Below, in pieces: positions 33,861 to 42,238 of a stretch of DNA of 64,000 nucleotides (position 1 is its first letter; every line of letters begins with the position of its first letter). The notes beneath the pieces were generated by a model. That model worked only from the letters and a program-made list of their open reading frames with translations, was not told where the DNA came from and searched no databases. This DNA comes from VAXT01 sp963728535. Its GTDB lineage: Bacteria > Actinomycetota > Thermoleophilia > Gaiellales > Gaiellaceae. Both the position numbers and the translations under genes were made by a program. The DNA lies in assembly GCA_963728535.1 (NCBI GenBank), contig CAVSKK010000001.1, forward strand, positions 2,170,001-2,234,000, given 5' to 3'.

Positions 33861-34781
33861 CTAATACGCGACCGCGCCGCGCCCGGTTTCGGCTGCGTGA
33901 CGCTGCTCGTCCGCTCGGTACGACGAGCGCACGAGTGGCCCCGAGAAGACCGATCCGAAGCCGAGCGCCTCGCCCTGCTCGCGGAACCAGCGGAACTCGT
34001 CCGGATGCACCCAGCGGTCGATCTTGGCGTGCTTCGCGGAGGGCTGGAGGTACTGCCCGATCGTGACGACGTCGACGCCGTTCGCGCGCAGGTCGCGCAG
34101 CGTGTCGACGACCTCGTCGTTCGTCTCGCCCAGCCCGACGATGAGGCCCGACTTCGTCAGCACCTCGTAGTCGGCCAGCTCCTTCGCGCGCGCGAGGAGC
34201 CAGAGTGCCTTGTCGTAGTCGACCTTCGCGCCGCGCATACGCCTGTGCAGGCGGCGCACGGTCTCGATGTTGTGGTTGAAAACTTCGGGCCGCTCGGCGA
34301 GCACGATCCTGAGCGCCTCCTCCTCGTAGCCGAGGAAGTCGGGGGTCAGCACCTCGACGGTTGCCTCAGGCACTTTCGCCTTCAGCGCGCGAATGGTCGC
34401 CGCGTAGTGGCCCGCGCCCTTGTCAGGCAGGTCGTCGCGGTCGACCGAGGTGACGACGACGTGCTTGAGGCTCATCTGCGCCGCGGTGTGGGCGAGTCGC
34501 AGCGGCTCGAGCGGGTCCGGCGGATGCTCGGGCTTGCCGGAGTTCACGTAGCAGTAGCGGCAGGCGCGCGTGCAGGTGTCGCCGAGGATCTGGAAGGTCG
34601 CCGTGCCCCGTCCCCAGCACTCCGAGATGTTGGGGCAGCGCGCCTCCTCGCAGATCGTGAGCAGGTTCTGCCCGTGGATCAGCTTCTTCACGTCGAAGTA
34701 GCGCGAGTCGGCGCTCGGCGCGCGCACCTTCATCCACTCCGGGCGGCGCGGCCGCTCGGCCACCGGCAGCGAGTTCTGCAT
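33861..34781 (-). CDS. lipA: Lipoyl synthase
   Basis: A 306-aa radical-SAM enzyme that inserts two sulfurs into octanoyl groups bound to E2 and GcvH. The auxiliary cluster ligands C44/C49/C55 (ICEEARCPNISECW) and radical-SAM ligands C70/C74/C77 (CTRACRYC) are intact, as is the conserved ending VRSSYRA. TAAACT sits 7 nt before the ATG on the minus strand. It is separated from lipB by about 2.8 kb, but both lie on the same strand near the E1/E2 operon whose E2 they would lipoylate. Confidence 0.97.
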   Translation of the reverse strand: MQNSLPVAERPRRPEWMKVRAPSADSRYFDVKKLIHGQNLLTICEEARCPNISECWGRGTATFQILGDTCTRACRYCYVNSGKPEHPPDPLEPLRLAHTAAQMSLKHVVVTSVDRDDLPDKGAGHYAATIRALKAKVPEATVEVLTPDFLGYEEEALRIVLAERPEVFNHNIETVRRLHRRMRGAKVDYDKALWLLARAKELADYEVLTKSGLIVGLGETNDEVVDTLRDLRANGVDVVTIGQYLQPSAKHAKIDRWVHPDEFRWFREQGEALGFGSVFSGPLVRSSYRADEQRHAAETGRGAVAY

Positions 34782-34886
34782 GCCGGTCAGTTTACGTGCG
34801 GACTCTGGAGGGTTTGGCGGGATATTGCTCGTCGCCGGGGCGAGCAGCGCGGCCCGGCGGCTCAGCCCATATTCCGCCGAACCCTC

Positions 34887-35501
34887 CTACGTCCCCTTGT
34901 AGGGATCGAGGTAGACGTCGTCGATCTGGGAGGTGCCGCTGGTCGCCGTGAAGCGCAGCGAGATCGCCTTCGTCGTGAGCAGGCCGGTGACGTTCGTGAG
35001 CAAGAGCCCGACCTTTGGCGACGGCTTCCACGTCCCGTTGGTCGTAACGGTGCCGCCGTCGAGGATGCTGAGCAGTCCCAGGAGGCTGTTGACCGTCACG
35101 GCCACGCGGATCTGACCGTAGCCCGTTCCCACGAAGCGCATGTGCCAGTCTCCCGCCGCGAAGCACATCGTCGGAGTCGAGGCCGTGGATCCCTTGGGCA
35201 TGTACAGCGACTTGCGGTCGCCTTTTGCGTGAATGAAGTACGGCTCGTTCCCTGCGATGACCTTCGCCCCGCCGCCCAGCTTCCAGCTCGTCGTGCTTTC
35301 CTCGAAGGTGCCGCCCGGTGTGAGCATGTAGTTCGATCGATCGCCCCACTGCTGGAACGCCATGGAGGAGGTCGGACAATAGCTCGCATAGCCGGTGCCG
35401 AGCAGCCCTGCGTTTGCGGGGCTTGCAACGCTCCCGGAAAGAGCTGCGAGGAGAGCTATGACGCCGACAAGACCGAACATCCAGCGAATTCGCGATGCCA
35501 C
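34887..35501 (-). CDS. Secreted protein of unknown function
   Basis: A 204-aa protein starting at GTG 35501, which has AAGGAGG with 8 nt spacing; the residues MASRIRWMFGLVGVIALLAALSGSVASPANAG form a signal peptide. The mature part has GYASYCPTSS, a WGDRSNYMLTPGGTFE and WKLGG run, MCFAAGDWHMRFVG and LRFTATSGTSQIDDVYLDPY, suggesting a jelly-roll/carbohydrate-binding-like beta sandwich. I do not recognise a named family. It is alone between lipA and the HD-GYP gene. Confidence 0.72.
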   Translation of the reverse strand: MASRIRWMFGLVGVIALLAALSGSVASPANAGLLGTGYASYCPTSSMAFQQWGDRSNYMLTPGGTFEESTTSWKLGGGAKVIAGNEPYFIHAKGDRKSLYMPKGSTASTPTMCFAAGDWHMRFVGTGYGQIRVAVTVNSLLGLLSILDGGTVTTNGTWKPSPKVGLLLTNVTGLLTTKAISLRFTATSGTSQIDDVYLDPYKGT

Positions 35502-35604
35502 AGGGACCGCCTCCTTGAAGTAAGTAACTGCCGCCAGTTCGCACTCTCTTCTTCGTGCCCTGCGCTGCATCACCCACAAGGGGGTCTTTTGGTACCGCTT
35601 CCAT

Positions 35605-35618
35605 CCCTCGAACGAGGG
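35605..35618. promoter_or_regulatory. CCCTCGAACGAGGG palindrome upstream of HD-GYP gene
   Basis: A perfect 14-bp palindrome in the context CCATCCCTCGAACGAGGG, 54 bp before the chosen start. It matches the site at 27839-27852 except for the central two bases. Confidence 0.4.
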
Positions 35619-35672
35619 TTTCGACGCCGCGCGCCCGTCAAGCCGAGCGAGTGCTTGGCCGATTTGGCTTAC

Positions 35673-37022
35673 GTGGCCGCGGCGACAGGAACAACCTCTA
35701 CAACGCTCGATCCCGATGCACAACGAGTGATCGAGGAGCAGCGGGCGCGCCGGCTCAGCCGCCTGGCGACCCGCGATCGCGTGACAACGATCGTCTCCCT
35801 CGGGCTGTTTCTCGCCGTTGCCGGCTCGCTGGCTCTGCTGCTGCCCTCTGATAGATCGCCCTCAATGGCCACGGTCGCGTTCGTGCTCATCGCCTACGCG
35901 ATCGCGTTCCGTCTCGATTTCGAGGTGGGGAACGGCTCGGCGGTCCCGACGCAGCTCATTTTCGTCCCGATGCTGTTCGTGCTTCCCCTGGGAATGGTTC
36001 CGCTGGCGGTCGCGGGCGGCATCCTGCTCTGCAGCGGCCTCGAGTACGCACGCGGCACGATCCAGATTGGCCGCGTCTTCGTGCGGCTTAGCCACTCCTG
36101 GTATGCGCTCGGGCCGGTTCTCGTTCTCGCTCTGGCCGGCGAATCGCAGCCCGATCTCGGGCAGTGGCCGGTCTATGTCGCCGCGCTCGTGGCCCAGTTT
36201 GCGCTCGACTACGGAAGCACGGTGATCCGTGAGTGGGCCACCCTCGGCGTGCCGCCGAGACTCCAGCTCCGGACGATGGGCTCGGTCTACGTGATCGACG
36301 CCGGCCTTGCTCCGGTCGGGCTCGCCGTCGCCTTCGCGAGCACGGGCTCCCCGGCAGGCGTGGTGCTCGCGCTGCCGCTGGTCGCGCTGCTCGCCGTCTT
36401 CGCGCGCGAGCGGCGGGTGCGCATCGACCACGAGCTCGAGCTGCGCGATGCCTATCGCGGGACCGCGTTCCTCCTCGGCGACGTCGTCGAAGCGGACGAC
36501 GCGTACACGGGGGAGCACAGCAAGGACGTCGTCGACCTGACGCTCGCGGTCGTCGACGAGCTCGGACTCTCCTCCATCGAGCGGCGCGACGCAGAGTTCG
36601 CTGCTTTGCTCCATGACGTCGGCAAGGTCCGGGTCCCGAACGAGATCATCAACAAGCCCGGCAAGCTCACCCCGGAGGAGCGGACGATCGTCGAGCAGCA
36701 CACCGTTGAGGGCGAACAGATGCTGGTCCGCGTCGGCGGACTGCTCGGTGAGATCGGACACATCGTTCGTGCCTGTCACGAGCGGTGGGACGGCGAGGGC
36801 TATCCCGACGGCATCGCCGGCGAGCAGGTTCCGCTCATCGCGCGGATCGTCGCGTGCTGCGACGCGTACAACGCGATGACGAGCGATCGCTCGTACCGAA
36901 AGGCGTTGCCTGTCGCGGAAGCGGTTGCCGAGTTGCGGCGGGGGAGCGGGAGCCAGTTCGATCCTCGCGTCGTGGATGCGCTGATCACGACCGTCGCACG
37001 CGCCGCCGCCATCGCCGCTTAG
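35673..37022 (+). CDS. Membrane HD-GYP domain phosphodiesterase
   Basis: A protein of about 449 aa with an N-terminal membrane module of six or more helices (about residues 30-235; IVSLGLFLAVAGSLALLL, AFVLIAYAIAFRL, FVPMLFVLPLGMVPLAVAGG, VVLALPLVALLAVFA) and a C-terminal HD-GYP domain with HSKDVVDLT, HDVGKVRVP and HERWDGEGYPDG. HD-GYP enzymes hydrolyse cyclic di-GMP or related dinucleotides. No GGDEF or receiver domain is fused. The start is uncertain: the frame is open for more than 1,700 bp upstream but lies opposite lipA; GTG 35673 is the last reasonable start before conserved residues. Confidence 0.85.
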   Translation: MAAATGTTSTTLDPDAQRVIEEQRARRLSRLATRDRVTTIVSLGLFLAVAGSLALLLPSDRSPSMATVAFVLIAYAIAFRLDFEVGNGSAVPTQLIFVPMLFVLPLGMVPLAVAGGILLCSGLEYARGTIQIGRVFVRLSHSWYALGPVLVLALAGESQPDLGQWPVYVAALVAQFALDYGSTVIREWATLGVPPRLQLRTMGSVYVIDAGLAPVGLAVAFASTGSPAGVVLALPLVALLAVFARERRVRIDHELELRDAYRGTAFLLGDVVEADDAYTGEHSKDVVDLTLAVVDELGLSSIERRDAEFAALLHDVGKVRVPNEIINKPGKLTPEERTIVEQHTVEGEQMLVRVGGLLGEIGHIVRACHERWDGEGYPDGIAGEQVPLIARIVACCDAYNAMTSDRSYRKALPVAEAVAELRRGSGSQFDPRVVDALITTVARAAAIAA

Positions 37023-37042
37023 CCATCTGGCAGGGTACGAGC

Positions 37043-37573
37043 GTGGTTCCAGAGGCGCCGCTCCGGGAGACGAAGCACGGCCTGGTCGCCGACGCGGAAG
37101 GCTGGTTCGTGCTCAACGCCCGGGACAGCCGCTGGCGGGATTACGGGCCGCTCGGCTTCTTCTGCAACTTCGAGGGCAAGCGGCCGTTCCGGCAGCTCGG
37201 CTTCAACATCAACATCCTCGAGCCGGGTCAGGTTCTGGGGCGATACCACCGGGAGAACGCGCAGGAGGCGTTTCTCGTGGTGGCCGGAACGTGCCTCCTG
37301 ATCGTCGAGGACGAGGAGCGCGAGCTGAAGACGTGGGACTTCTTCCACTGCGCTTCGCAGACGGAGCACGTGATCATTGGAGCCGGCGAAGAGCCGGCTG
37401 TCGTCGTCGCGGTCGGCGCCCGCGGGCTCGGGCGCAGGGGGCTGGTCTATCCCGTGTCGGAGGTTGCGCTGAAGCATGGCGCCGGGGTCGAGACCGAGAC
37501 GACGAAGCCTGGCGAGGCCTACGCCGACTTCCCCTCCAGCCGGTGCGCCTACCGCGCCGGCTGGCTGAGCTAG
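37043..37573 (+). CDS. Cupin domain protein
   Basis: A 176-aa single-cupin protein. The metal-site region GQVLGRYHRENAQEAFLVVAG (H/E ligands) and the second motif DFFHCASQTEHVIIGAG are typical of conserved-barrel cupins. It starts GTG 37043, 20 bp after the HD-GYP stop, and converges with lipB with a 4-bp overlap. Substrate unknown. Confidence 0.8.
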   Translation: MVPEAPLRETKHGLVADAEGWFVLNARDSRWRDYGPLGFFCNFEGKRPFRQLGFNINILEPGQVLGRYHRENAQEAFLVVAGTCLLIVEDEERELKTWDFFHCASQTEHVIIGAGEEPAVVVAVGARGLGRRGLVYPVSEVALKHGAGVETETTKPGEAYADFPSSRCAYRAGWLS

Positions 37574-38337
37574 CGCGCGGAGACCTGTTCGACGCCGACG
37601 GCCTGCCCGGCGTTCGCCGCGCCGGTCGGCTTCGCGGTCAGCCGCTCGTGCAAGGGCTGTGGCCAGAGCCCTGCGCCTTCGTTGGCCGGGATCTCCTCGA
37701 AGGAGAGACCGAAGACCTCCTCGAGCGCCGTGGCGGCGTGCGGGCGCACCTCGTCGACCGAGAGCGGCCGGCCGAGCTCGCCTGCGATCGTCGTGAACGA
37801 CGCGTCGGCGAGCCCGCAGGCGGTGATCCACTCGGTGAACGGCGCGGTGTCGAGGTCGACGTTGAGGGCGTAGCCGTGCGTCGTCACCCACTTCGTGATG
37901 TGCACCCCGATCGACGCGATCTTCCGGGGAGGGCCCTCGACCCAGATTCCGGTCAGACCGTCAATGCGCGTTGCCTCGACGTCGACCGCTGCAAGCGTCT
38001 GGATGAGCGCCTCCTCGAGGTCGCGGCAGTACCGCTTCACGTCCTGGCCGTGGCGAGTGAGGTCGAAGATCGGGTAGCAGACGAGCTGCCCGGGCCCGTG
38101 GTAGGTCGACTTGCCGCCGCGGTCGGTCTCGAGGATCTCGACCTCGGCCCCGTCTGGCACGTGGAGCTCGCCCTCGTCCGTGCGCCGGCCCATCGTGATC
38201 ACCGGCGGGTGCTCGAGTAGCAGAACCGTGTCCGGGATCGCACCCTGCGAGACGGCCGCGGCGAGCGAGCGCTGGAGCTCCCAGGCCTCGCCGTAGGGCA
38301 CCTGGCCAAGGTTGTAGATGTACGCGCCCCGCGTCAC
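37570..38337 (-). CDS. lipB: Lipoyl(octanoyl) transferase
   Basis: A 255-aa transferase moving octanoyl from ACP to lipoyl domains. The block ETDRGGKSTYHGPGQLVCYPI is the family signature; the catalytic Lys (KIASIGVHI) and Cys (ITACGL) are present. The C-terminus is 20-30 residues longer than E. coli LipB. GTG start overlaps the DUF2007 stop (GTGA), tying it to the E1/E2 operon. Confidence 0.96.
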   Translation of the reverse strand: MTRGAYIYNLGQVPYGEAWELQRSLAAAVSQGAIPDTVLLLEHPPVITMGRRTDEGELHVPDGAEVEILETDRGGKSTYHGPGQLVCYPIFDLTRHGQDVKRYCRDLEEALIQTLAAVDVEATRIDGLTGIWVEGPPRKIASIGVHITKWVTTHGYALNVDLDTAPFTEWITACGLADASFTTIAGELGRPLSVDEVRPHAATALEEVFGLSFEEIPANEGAGLWPQPLHERLTAKPTGAANAGQAVGVEQVSAR

Positions 38338-38549
38338 TCGTCCTCAGCGATGAGAGCCTGTGCGGTCTCGAGGTCGTCCGGCCTGACGAGGATCTCGCGC
38401 GGACCTCCCATACCGCTGCTTCCGTCCAGGCTTCCGGCTCCGAGATTCGTCACCCGCTGCATCGAATCGATTCCCTCGAGGCCCAGAATCGACCGAATCT
38501 GCTCGGCTTCGATCTCGTTCGGCACGACTGTGAGTCGAACGAGATCCAT
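38334..38549 (-). CDS. DUF2007-like small protein
   Basis: A 71-aa protein, MDLVRLTVVPNEIEAEQIRS and ending REILVRPDDLETAQALIAEDE, the ferredoxin-like pattern of DUF2007 ('putative prokaryotic signal transducing protein'). It lies between the E2 gene (5 bp upstream) and lipB (overlapping). A small regulator or partner of the dehydrogenase complex is possible but not shown. Confidence 0.75.
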   Translation of the reverse strand: MDLVRLTVVPNEIEAEQIRSILGLEGIDSMQRVTNLGAGSLDGSSGMGGPREILVRPDDLETAQALIAEDE

Positions 38550-38554
38550 TGGCG

Positions 38555-40051
38555 CTAGTAAGAGATCTCTTCCCAGGTCTCCAGCGCTTCGCGCAAATCC
38601 TTGAGGAAGCGGCCCGCGAGCGCGCCGTCGACGAGGCGATGGTCGTACGTGAGCGTGATGTTCATGATCGGCCGGATTGCGATCACGTCCTTGCCGAAGG
38701 AGTCCTGGACGACCCACGGCCGCTTGACGAGCGCGTACGTGCCGAGGATCCCGGCCTGCGGCTGGCTGATCACCGGCGTCCCGTGGAAGGTCCCGTAGCC
38801 GCCGGGGTTCGTGATCGTGAACGTCCCGCCCTGTACCTCGTCCGGCGTCAGCCTCTTGTTGCGCGCGCGATCGGCGATGTCGGTCACTGCCTGCGCCATC
38901 CCGAGCAGGTTCAGCCCTTCCGCGTGCTTGACGACCGGGACGATCAGGCCCTTGCCGTCGGCGAGCTCGACGGCGAAGCCGATGTTGACCCACGGCCGGG
39001 TCACGATCTGCTCGCCGCGGATTTCGCCGTTGATCCACGGGTAGTGCTTCAGCGTCTCGACGACCGCGCGCGCGACGAAGATCAGATAGGTCGGGTTGAC
39101 GCCGTACTGCTTCTGGAACTCGGGCTTGAGCTTGTCGCGGATCGCGACGACGCGGGACATGTCGACCTCGATCGCGCTCGTGACGTGCGCGGATGTGTCG
39201 AGTGAGCGCCGCATGTGGTCGGCGATGCCACGCCGCATCGCGTTCATCGGCTCCAGGGTTTCTCCTGACGCAGCCTGCGGCTGCGCCATCGCTGGGGCTG
39301 GGGTGGTGGCGGCAGGTGCCGGTGCAGGCGCCGGCGCGGGCTGTTGCACCGGAGCCTCGGCGGGAGCAGGTTGCGCGACTGGGGCAGGCTGCGGAGGAGC
39401 CGCCGCCGGAGCAGGTTGCGGAGGAGGAGCCTCGACGGGAGCAGACTGCTGAGCGGGAGCAGCTTCCGGCGCCGGCGCCGCCGCTGCGGCACCCGACTCG
39501 ACGAAGTTGAGGATGTCCTTCTTCGTCACGCGTCCGCCACGTCCGGTGCCGGGCACGCTGCCGGGGTCGATCCCGTGCTCGGAGGCAATGCGCGCGACTA
39601 CGGGCGAGACGAAGCTCTTGCCATCCTGCTCGCCGTTCGTCGGCTGAGCAGCCGCGGGTGCCGGCGCCGGAGCGGGCTGAGCCGCGGGTGTGGGAGCGGG
39701 TTGCGGCGCGGGGGTCTCGGCGCTCGACGGGGCCTCAGCCTCGGCAGCGGCCTGAGCGGTCGCCGGCTCTGGGGGCGCCTCGGCTGCGGGCGCGCCGGCG
39801 GCCTCGCCGCCGATCACGGCCAGCTTCGTCCCGACCTCCACCGTCTCGCCTTCCTGGACGAGGATCTGCGTCACCGTCCCGCTGGCCGGGCTCGGGACCT
39901 CGGTGTCGACCTTGTCCGTCGAGATCTCGAGGAGCGACTCGTCGGCCTCGATGTGCTCGCCCTCCTGCTTGAGCCACTTCGTGATCGTCCCCTCGGAGAC
40001 GGAGACGCCCATCTGGGGCATGACGACTTCGACGGCTTCAGTCGTGGCCAT
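38555..40051 (-). CDS. 2-oxo acid dehydrogenase E2 (dihydrolipoamide acyltransferase)
   Basis: A 498-aa E2 subunit. One N-terminal lipoyl domain (residues 1-78, lipoyl Lys K47 in EISTDKVDTEV), an Ala/Pro-rich linker, the E1/E3-binding domain (about 145-185, VSPVVARIASEHGIDPGSVPGTGRGGRVTKKDIL), a second Ala/Pro/Gln linker (about 190-265) and the catalytic domain (about 270-498) with TYDHRLVDGA. Specificity (pyruvate, branched-chain or 2-oxoglutarate) cannot be fixed. E1 genes lie upstream, lipB downstream; no E3 (lpd) is in the window. Confidence 0.93.
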   Translation of the reverse strand: MATTEAVEVVMPQMGVSVSEGTITKWLKQEGEHIEADESLLEISTDKVDTEVPSPASGTVTQILVQEGETVEVGTKLAVIGGEAAGAPAAEAPPEPATAQAAAEAEAPSSAETPAPQPAPTPAAQPAPAPAPAAAQPTNGEQDGKSFVSPVVARIASEHGIDPGSVPGTGRGGRVTKKDILNFVESGAAAAAPAPEAAPAQQSAPVEAPPPQPAPAAAPPQPAPVAQPAPAEAPVQQPAPAPAPAPAATTPAPAMAQPQAASGETLEPMNAMRRGIADHMRRSLDTSAHVTSAIEVDMSRVVAIRDKLKPEFQKQYGVNPTYLIFVARAVVETLKHYPWINGEIRGEQIVTRPWVNIGFAVELADGKGLIVPVVKHAEGLNLLGMAQAVTDIADRARNKRLTPDEVQGGTFTITNPGGYGTFHGTPVISQPQAGILGTYALVKRPWVVQDSFGKDVIAIRPIMNITLTYDHRLVDGALAGRFLKDLREALETWEEISY

Positions 40052-40056
40052 ATCGA

Positions 40057-41031
40057 TCAGTACTCAGCCAACTCGCGGAGTCCTTTGGCAACGTCTTCAA
40101 CCTGCGGGATGAACGCCTTCTCGAGCGGCGGCGAGAACGGCACCGGCGTGTCGGGCGCTGCGATCCTCTTGATCGGGCCGTCGAGGTATTCGAACGCCTC
40201 CTCGGCAATCGTGGCCGCGATCTCTCCGCCGAAGCCGCCGGTCCGGGTGTCCTCATGGAGCACGAGGACCTTCGACGTCCTCTTCGCGCTCTCGAGCACT
40301 GCCTGCTTGTCCCAGGGGATGATCGTGCGCAGGTCGAGGATCTCGACGGAGATGCCGTCGGCTTCGAGCTCCTTTGCCGCCTCGTCGGCGGTGTAGACCA
40401 TTGCGCCCCACGTCACGACGGTGATGTCGTCGCCCTCGCGGTGCACGCGGGCCTTGCCGAACGGAACCGTGTAGCGCTCCTCGGGCACCTCGCCCTTGAT
40501 CCGTCGGTAGAGGTGCTTGTGCTCGAAGTAGAGGACGGGGTTCGGATCCTCGATCGCGCTGATCAGCAGACCCTTGGCGTCCTCCGGCGTTGCCGGGCAG
40601 ACGACCTTCAGCCCGGGGATGTGCGCGAAGGAGCTCTCGGGGTTCTGCGAGTGGAACGGCCCGCCCGAGAAGCCGCCGCCGGACGGAAGCCGGACGACGA
40701 TCGGGACCGGCGTGCCGGCGCGATAGCGCTGCTTCGCGGCCACCGTGACGAGGTGGTCCCAGGCGCACGAGATGAAGTCGGCGAATTGCATCTCGGCGAC
40801 CGGGCGCATGCCCATGATCGCCGCGCCCGTGCAGCCGGCGACGATGGCCGTTTCCGAGAGTGGCGCGTCGATCACGCGCCATGCTCCGAACTCTTCCTGG
40901 AAGCCGAGCGTGACCTTGAAGGCGCCGCCGTACACGCCGACGTCCTCGCCGATCACGAAGACGCGCTTGTCGCGGCGCATCTCGGTGCGGAGGCCGTCCG
41001 AGATCGCGTTCAAGTACGTCAGCTCAGCCAT
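40057..41031 (-). CDS. 2-oxo acid dehydrogenase E1, beta subunit
   Basis: A 324-aa transketolase-like subunit, MAELTYLNAISDGLRTEM, GEDVGVYGGAFKVT, DAPLSETAIVAGCTGAAIMG, MQFADFISCAWDHLV, SGGPFHSQNPE, then VLHEDTRTGGFGGEIAA. It pairs with the alpha subunit to bind thiamine diphosphate. ATG 41031 is two bases after the alpha stop. Sequence is of the pyruvate/branched-chain/acetoin heterotetramer class. Confidence 0.94.
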   Translation of the reverse strand: MAELTYLNAISDGLRTEMRRDKRVFVIGEDVGVYGGAFKVTLGFQEEFGAWRVIDAPLSETAIVAGCTGAAIMGMRPVAEMQFADFISCAWDHLVTVAAKQRYRAGTPVPIVVRLPSGGGFSGGPFHSQNPESSFAHIPGLKVVCPATPEDAKGLLISAIEDPNPVLYFEHKHLYRRIKGEVPEERYTVPFGKARVHREGDDITVVTWGAMVYTADEAAKELEADGISVEILDLRTIIPWDKQAVLESAKRTSKVLVLHEDTRTGGFGGEIAATIAEEAFEYLDGPIKRIAAPDTPVPFSPPLEKAFIPQVEDVAKGLRELAEY

Positions 41032-41033
41032 GG

Positions 41034-42080
41034 CTATTTGTGATGTGGCGTGTCGAGGTCTTCCGGCGTGGCAAAGACGCCGTCGGTCAGGGTCGCGGGA
41101 TCCGGGAGCGGCGACTCGTCGGCGCGGTTGATCGCGTCGACCAGGAGCTTCTTGACGCTCGCGGCGATCTCTTCTTCCTCCGCGTCGGTGAGGTCGGCGT
41201 TGTCGCGGAGCCAGGTGCGGAAGCGCTCGATCGGGTCGCGCTTCGCCCACTCCTCGAACATCTCCTTCGGCACGTAGAAGGCGTCGTCGTGCACGGCGTG
41301 GCCCTCCATGCGCAGTGTCATCGACTCGATCAGCGTCGGACCACCGCCCTGGCGCGCCTTCTCGACTGCACGCCTCACCTCGCGGTAGACGGCCAGGACG
41401 TCGGTCCCGTCGACGACGACGCCTTCGAAGCCGTAAGCCTGCGCGCGGTCGGCGAGCGTCTCGCACGCGTACTCGAGGTGCGTCGGCGTCGAGTAGGCCC
41501 ACTGGTTGTTGTCACAGATGAAGACGACCGGCAGCCGGCGCACGCCGGCGAGGTTCATGCCCTCGTGCGCGTCCCCGCGCGCGGATGCGCCTTCCCCGAA
41601 CCAGCCGAGTGCGACGCGCTTCTCCTCCCGGATGCGAAATGCGAGCGCGCAGCCGACCGCTACGGGGAGCATCGCCGGCAGGTGGCTGACCATCGCGAGC
41701 AGGCCGAGGTTCGAGTCGGCCATATGCACGTTCCCGTCGCGCCCCTTCGTCGGGCCGTCGGCGCGTCCCATGTACTGCGCGAAGATCCGCCAGGGCTCAA
41801 CCCCGCGCGTGACGTGTACGCCCATGTCGCGGTGGAGCGGGCAGCCGACGTCGTCCGGGCCCATCGCCGTCGCGACACCGACCGAGGAAGCCTCGTTCCC
41901 GCGGCCCGTGTAGAAGGAGCCGGGAATCTTGCCCTGCTTGTAGAGGATATGCCCGCGCTCCTCGATCCCGCGCGTGATGAGCATGTTGCGGTAGATCGTG
42001 AGGAGGTCCTCGCGGTCGAGGCCCGCCTCCTTCACTTCGCTCAACGAGCCGAGCGGCTCGGCTTCTCTCGCAATCGCCAT
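41034..42080 (-). CDS. 2-oxo acid dehydrogenase E1, alpha subunit
   Basis: A 348-aa ThDP-binding subunit with YKQGKIPGSFYTGRGNEASS, GVHVTRGVEPWRIFAQYMGR, GWFGEGASARGDAHEGMNLA with DNNQWAYS (ThDP motif), and EGHAVHDDAFYV for the phosphorylation-loop region. First gene of the operon E1alpha-E1beta-E2-DUF2007-lipB. TAGAGT lies 11 nt upstream of the ATG on the minus strand. Confidence 0.94.
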   Translation of the reverse strand: MAIAREAEPLGSLSEVKEAGLDREDLLTIYRNMLITRGIEERGHILYKQGKIPGSFYTGRGNEASSVGVATAMGPDDVGCPLHRDMGVHVTRGVEPWRIFAQYMGRADGPTKGRDGNVHMADSNLGLLAMVSHLPAMLPVAVGCALAFRIREEKRVALGWFGEGASARGDAHEGMNLAGVRRLPVVFICDNNQWAYSTPTHLEYACETLADRAQAYGFEGVVVDGTDVLAVYREVRRAVEKARQGGGPTLIESMTLRMEGHAVHDDAFYVPKEMFEEWAKRDPIERFRTWLRDNADLTDAEEEEIAASVKKLLVDAINRADESPLPDPATLTDGVFATPEDLDTPHHK

Positions 42081-42238
42081 GGTCCGCGGAAACTCTAACG
42101 ACTGGAGTCCCCGGCGCGGCCAGCGGGCCCTGGAGCTCGTCCGTGAGCTTCCCTCGACACGGGCTCATTCCAGGAACCTGTGGGTGTAGAGTCGCCCCGC
42201 CGTGGGGTGCCTCTTCCTGCATCTGACCATCGCCGACG

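Noticed and set aside
33897..35672. Open frame of over 1,000 codons running into the HD-GYP gene
   Set aside because: It lies opposite lipA and the secreted-protein gene and its amino acid content is Arg/Glu-rich shadow; the gene starts near 35673.
39250..39790. Low-complexity Ala/Pro/Gln repeats as a possible repeat array
   Set aside because: They are the interdomain linkers of E2, which are normally Ala/Pro-rich.
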